Source of the DNA: Xenorhabdus vietnamensis
Lineage (GTDB): Bacteria > Pseudomonadota > Gammaproteobacteria > Enterobacterales > Enterobacteriaceae
NCBI RefSeq assembly: GCF_002127535.1
Contig: NZ_MUBJ01000020.1
Coordinates: 1 to 64,000 of the forward strand
Direction of reading: 5' to 3'
DNA: 64,000 nt
Shown piece after piece: positions 62,742-64,000 of this stretch. Position 1 is the stretch's first letter, and each line of letters begins with the position of its first letter. The translations under genes and the position numbers were made by a program. The notes under the pieces were generated by a model. The model was not told the origin of the DNA and searched no databases. It saw only the letters and a program-made list of their open reading frames with translations.

Positions 62742-64000
62742 TTATTCGTCGCTATAACTTGGCCCAGCATAATTATCAAATCGTGACCATTGGCCATTAA
62801 ACGTCAGCCTTACTGTACCGATAGGGCCGTTACGCTGTTTACCAAGGATGATTTCTGCCACACCTTTCAGTTCACTGCTGTCGTGATAAACCTCGTCACG
62901 ATAGATAAACATGATCAAGTCAGCATCCTGTTCAATAGAGCCTGATTCACGCAGATCGGAGTTAACCGGCCGCTTATCAGCTCGTTGTTCCAAGCTACGG
63001 TTTAGCTGGGAGAGTGCGACAACCGGCACTTGAAGCTCTTTCGCCAATGCTTTCAGTGAGCGGGATATTTCCGCAATCTCCAGCGTTCTGTTGTCAGATA
63101 AAGAAGGTACCCGCATCAATTGCAGATAATCGATCATAATCAGGCTAAGCCCGCCGTGTTCGCGGAAAACCCGCCGCGCACGGGAGCGCACTTCTGTTGG
63201 TGTCAGACCGGATGAGTCATCAATATACATATTGCGTTTTTCCAGCAAAATCCCCATGGTGCTGGAAATTCGCGCCCAATCCTCATCATCAAGCTGGCCG
63301 GTACGAATACGTGTTTGGTCTACACGGGACAGGGATGCCAGCATACGCATCATGATCTGATTGCCGGGCATCTCAAGGCTGAAAATCAAAACTGGCTTAT
63401 CCTGCATCATCGCTGCGTTTTCACACAGATTCATCGCAAAAGTCGTTTTACCCATTGAAGGACGCGCCGCCACAATAATTAAATCTGATTTCTGCAAGCC
63501 GGCAGTCTTCTTATCCAGATCTTGGTAGCCCGTAGAAACCCCTGTCACGCCATCATGTGGGCGCTGATAGAGCATCTCAATTCGCTCAACGGTTTCTTCC
63601 AGGATCTGCTCTATACTTTTCGGGCCTTCATCTTTATTCGCCCGATTTTCTGCGATCTGGAATACACGTGATTCTGCCAAATCCAAGAGTTCTTCGCTGG
63701 TTCGGCCTTGTGGATCATAGCCTGCATCTGCAATTTCATTTGCCACTGCGATCATATCGCGTACTACCGCACGCTCGCGGACGATATCAGCATAAGCGTT
63801 GATATTCGCTGCACTTGGAGTGTTTTTTGACAACTCAGCAAGATAGGCGAACCCGCCGACATTATCGAGATCGCCATTCTGTTCGAGAGATTCAGATAAC
63901 GTGATCAGGTCGATAGGTTTGCTCCTTTCGAGCAAACGCTGCATTTCAGAGAAAATACGCCTGTGTGGTCGGCTGAAAAAGTCATTGCTGGTAACCCGCT
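62742..64000 (-). CDS. dnaB: Replicative DNA helicase DnaB (N-terminal part beyond the window)
   Basis: The hexameric replicative helicase is cut by the right edge: the frame remains open from 63944 to 64000 (RVTSNDFFSRPHRRIFSEM), so the ATG at 63944 is internal. Visible are the end of the N-terminal domain, the linker helix, and the RecA-like domain with Walker A VAARPSMGKTTFAMN, Walker B LIMIDYLQLM and the DLRESGSIEQDADLIMF motif. The C-terminal end is complete. Confidence 0.96.
   Translation of the reverse strand, partial: RVTSNDFFSRPHRRIFSEMQRLLERSKPIDLITLSESLEQNGDLDNVGGFAYLAELSKNTPSAANINAYADIVRERAVVRDMIAVANEIADAGYDPQGRTSEELLDLAESRVFQIAENRANKDEGPKSIEQILEETVERIEMLYQRPHDGVTGVSTGYQDLDKKTAGLQKSDLIIVAARPSMGKTTFAMNLCENAAMMQDKPVLIFSLEMPGNQIMMRMLASLSRVDQTRIRTGQLDDEDWARISSTMGILLEKRNMYIDDSSGLTPTEVRSRARRVFREHGGLSLIMIDYLQLMRVPSLSDNRTLEIAEISRSLKALAKELQVPVVALSQLNRSLEQRADKRPVNSDLRESGSIEQDADLIMFIYRDEVYHDSSELKGVAEIILGKQRNGPIGTVRLTFNGQWSRFDNYAGPSYSDE

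Overview
The window looks like chromosome from an insect- or nematode-associated enterobacterium of the Xenorhabdus/Photorhabdus type (Morganellaceae). The evidence is about 40% G+C, core genes close to E. coli but in a distinct order (hemB beside tat), an ERIC repeat, and the accessory gene content. This assignment is inference from memory of gene families; no search was run.

Positions 1-215 are the promoter and leader of an rRNA operon that runs leftward out of the window. From 280 to 21.4 kb there is conserved enterobacterial backbone: hemG, trkH, yigZ, pepQ (leftward); fadBA (rightward, FadR site); fre, ubiD (leftward); rfaH (rightward); hemB; the leftward run ubiE-ubiJ-ubiB-tatABC; rmuC; a DedA protein; a tyrosine phosphatase; and udp (CRP site).

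From 21.6 to 29.7 kb lies a four-carbon sugar acid (threonate/erythronate type) catabolic locus: ltnD, otnK, otnI, a DeoR regulator and a GntP-type permease. It appears to be decaying. The aldolase otnC is absent, the regulator is frameshifted in a TC dinucleotide tract, and the permease occurs as two close copies flanking a broken autotransporter gene. From 30 to 41.3 kb are yidB, metE/metR (Met boxes), yigM, yjcE, ghxP, ybiU, an ERIC element and glk.

From 41.3 to 53.2 kb the content is accessory: a GlxA/AraC-type regulator divergent from a FabY-like ketosynthase; nirBD under a perfect FNR box, without nirC or cysG; and an AT-rich leftward cluster of a thiamine-diphosphate acyloin-synthase-like enzyme with two atypical KAS III-like proteins. 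In that cluster the ThDP gene has an in-frame amber codon, one KAS III gene has a 1-nt frameshift, and the other lacks all three catalytic residues. About 1.5 kb of AT-rich DNA without recognisable genes follows.

The window ends with ssb/uvrA (shared LexA box), a DUF5993-like small membrane protein with an unusual DsbB-like protein, a two-gene RNA repair cassette (HD-polynucleotide kinase and RNA ligase), then tyrB, alr and a partial dnaB. In E. coli, dnaB-alr-tyrB lies near uvrA-ssb, so the DsbB and RNA repair genes fill an island in an otherwise conserved neighbourhood. The ThDP/KAS III cluster and the RNA repair cassette are the most interesting parts.
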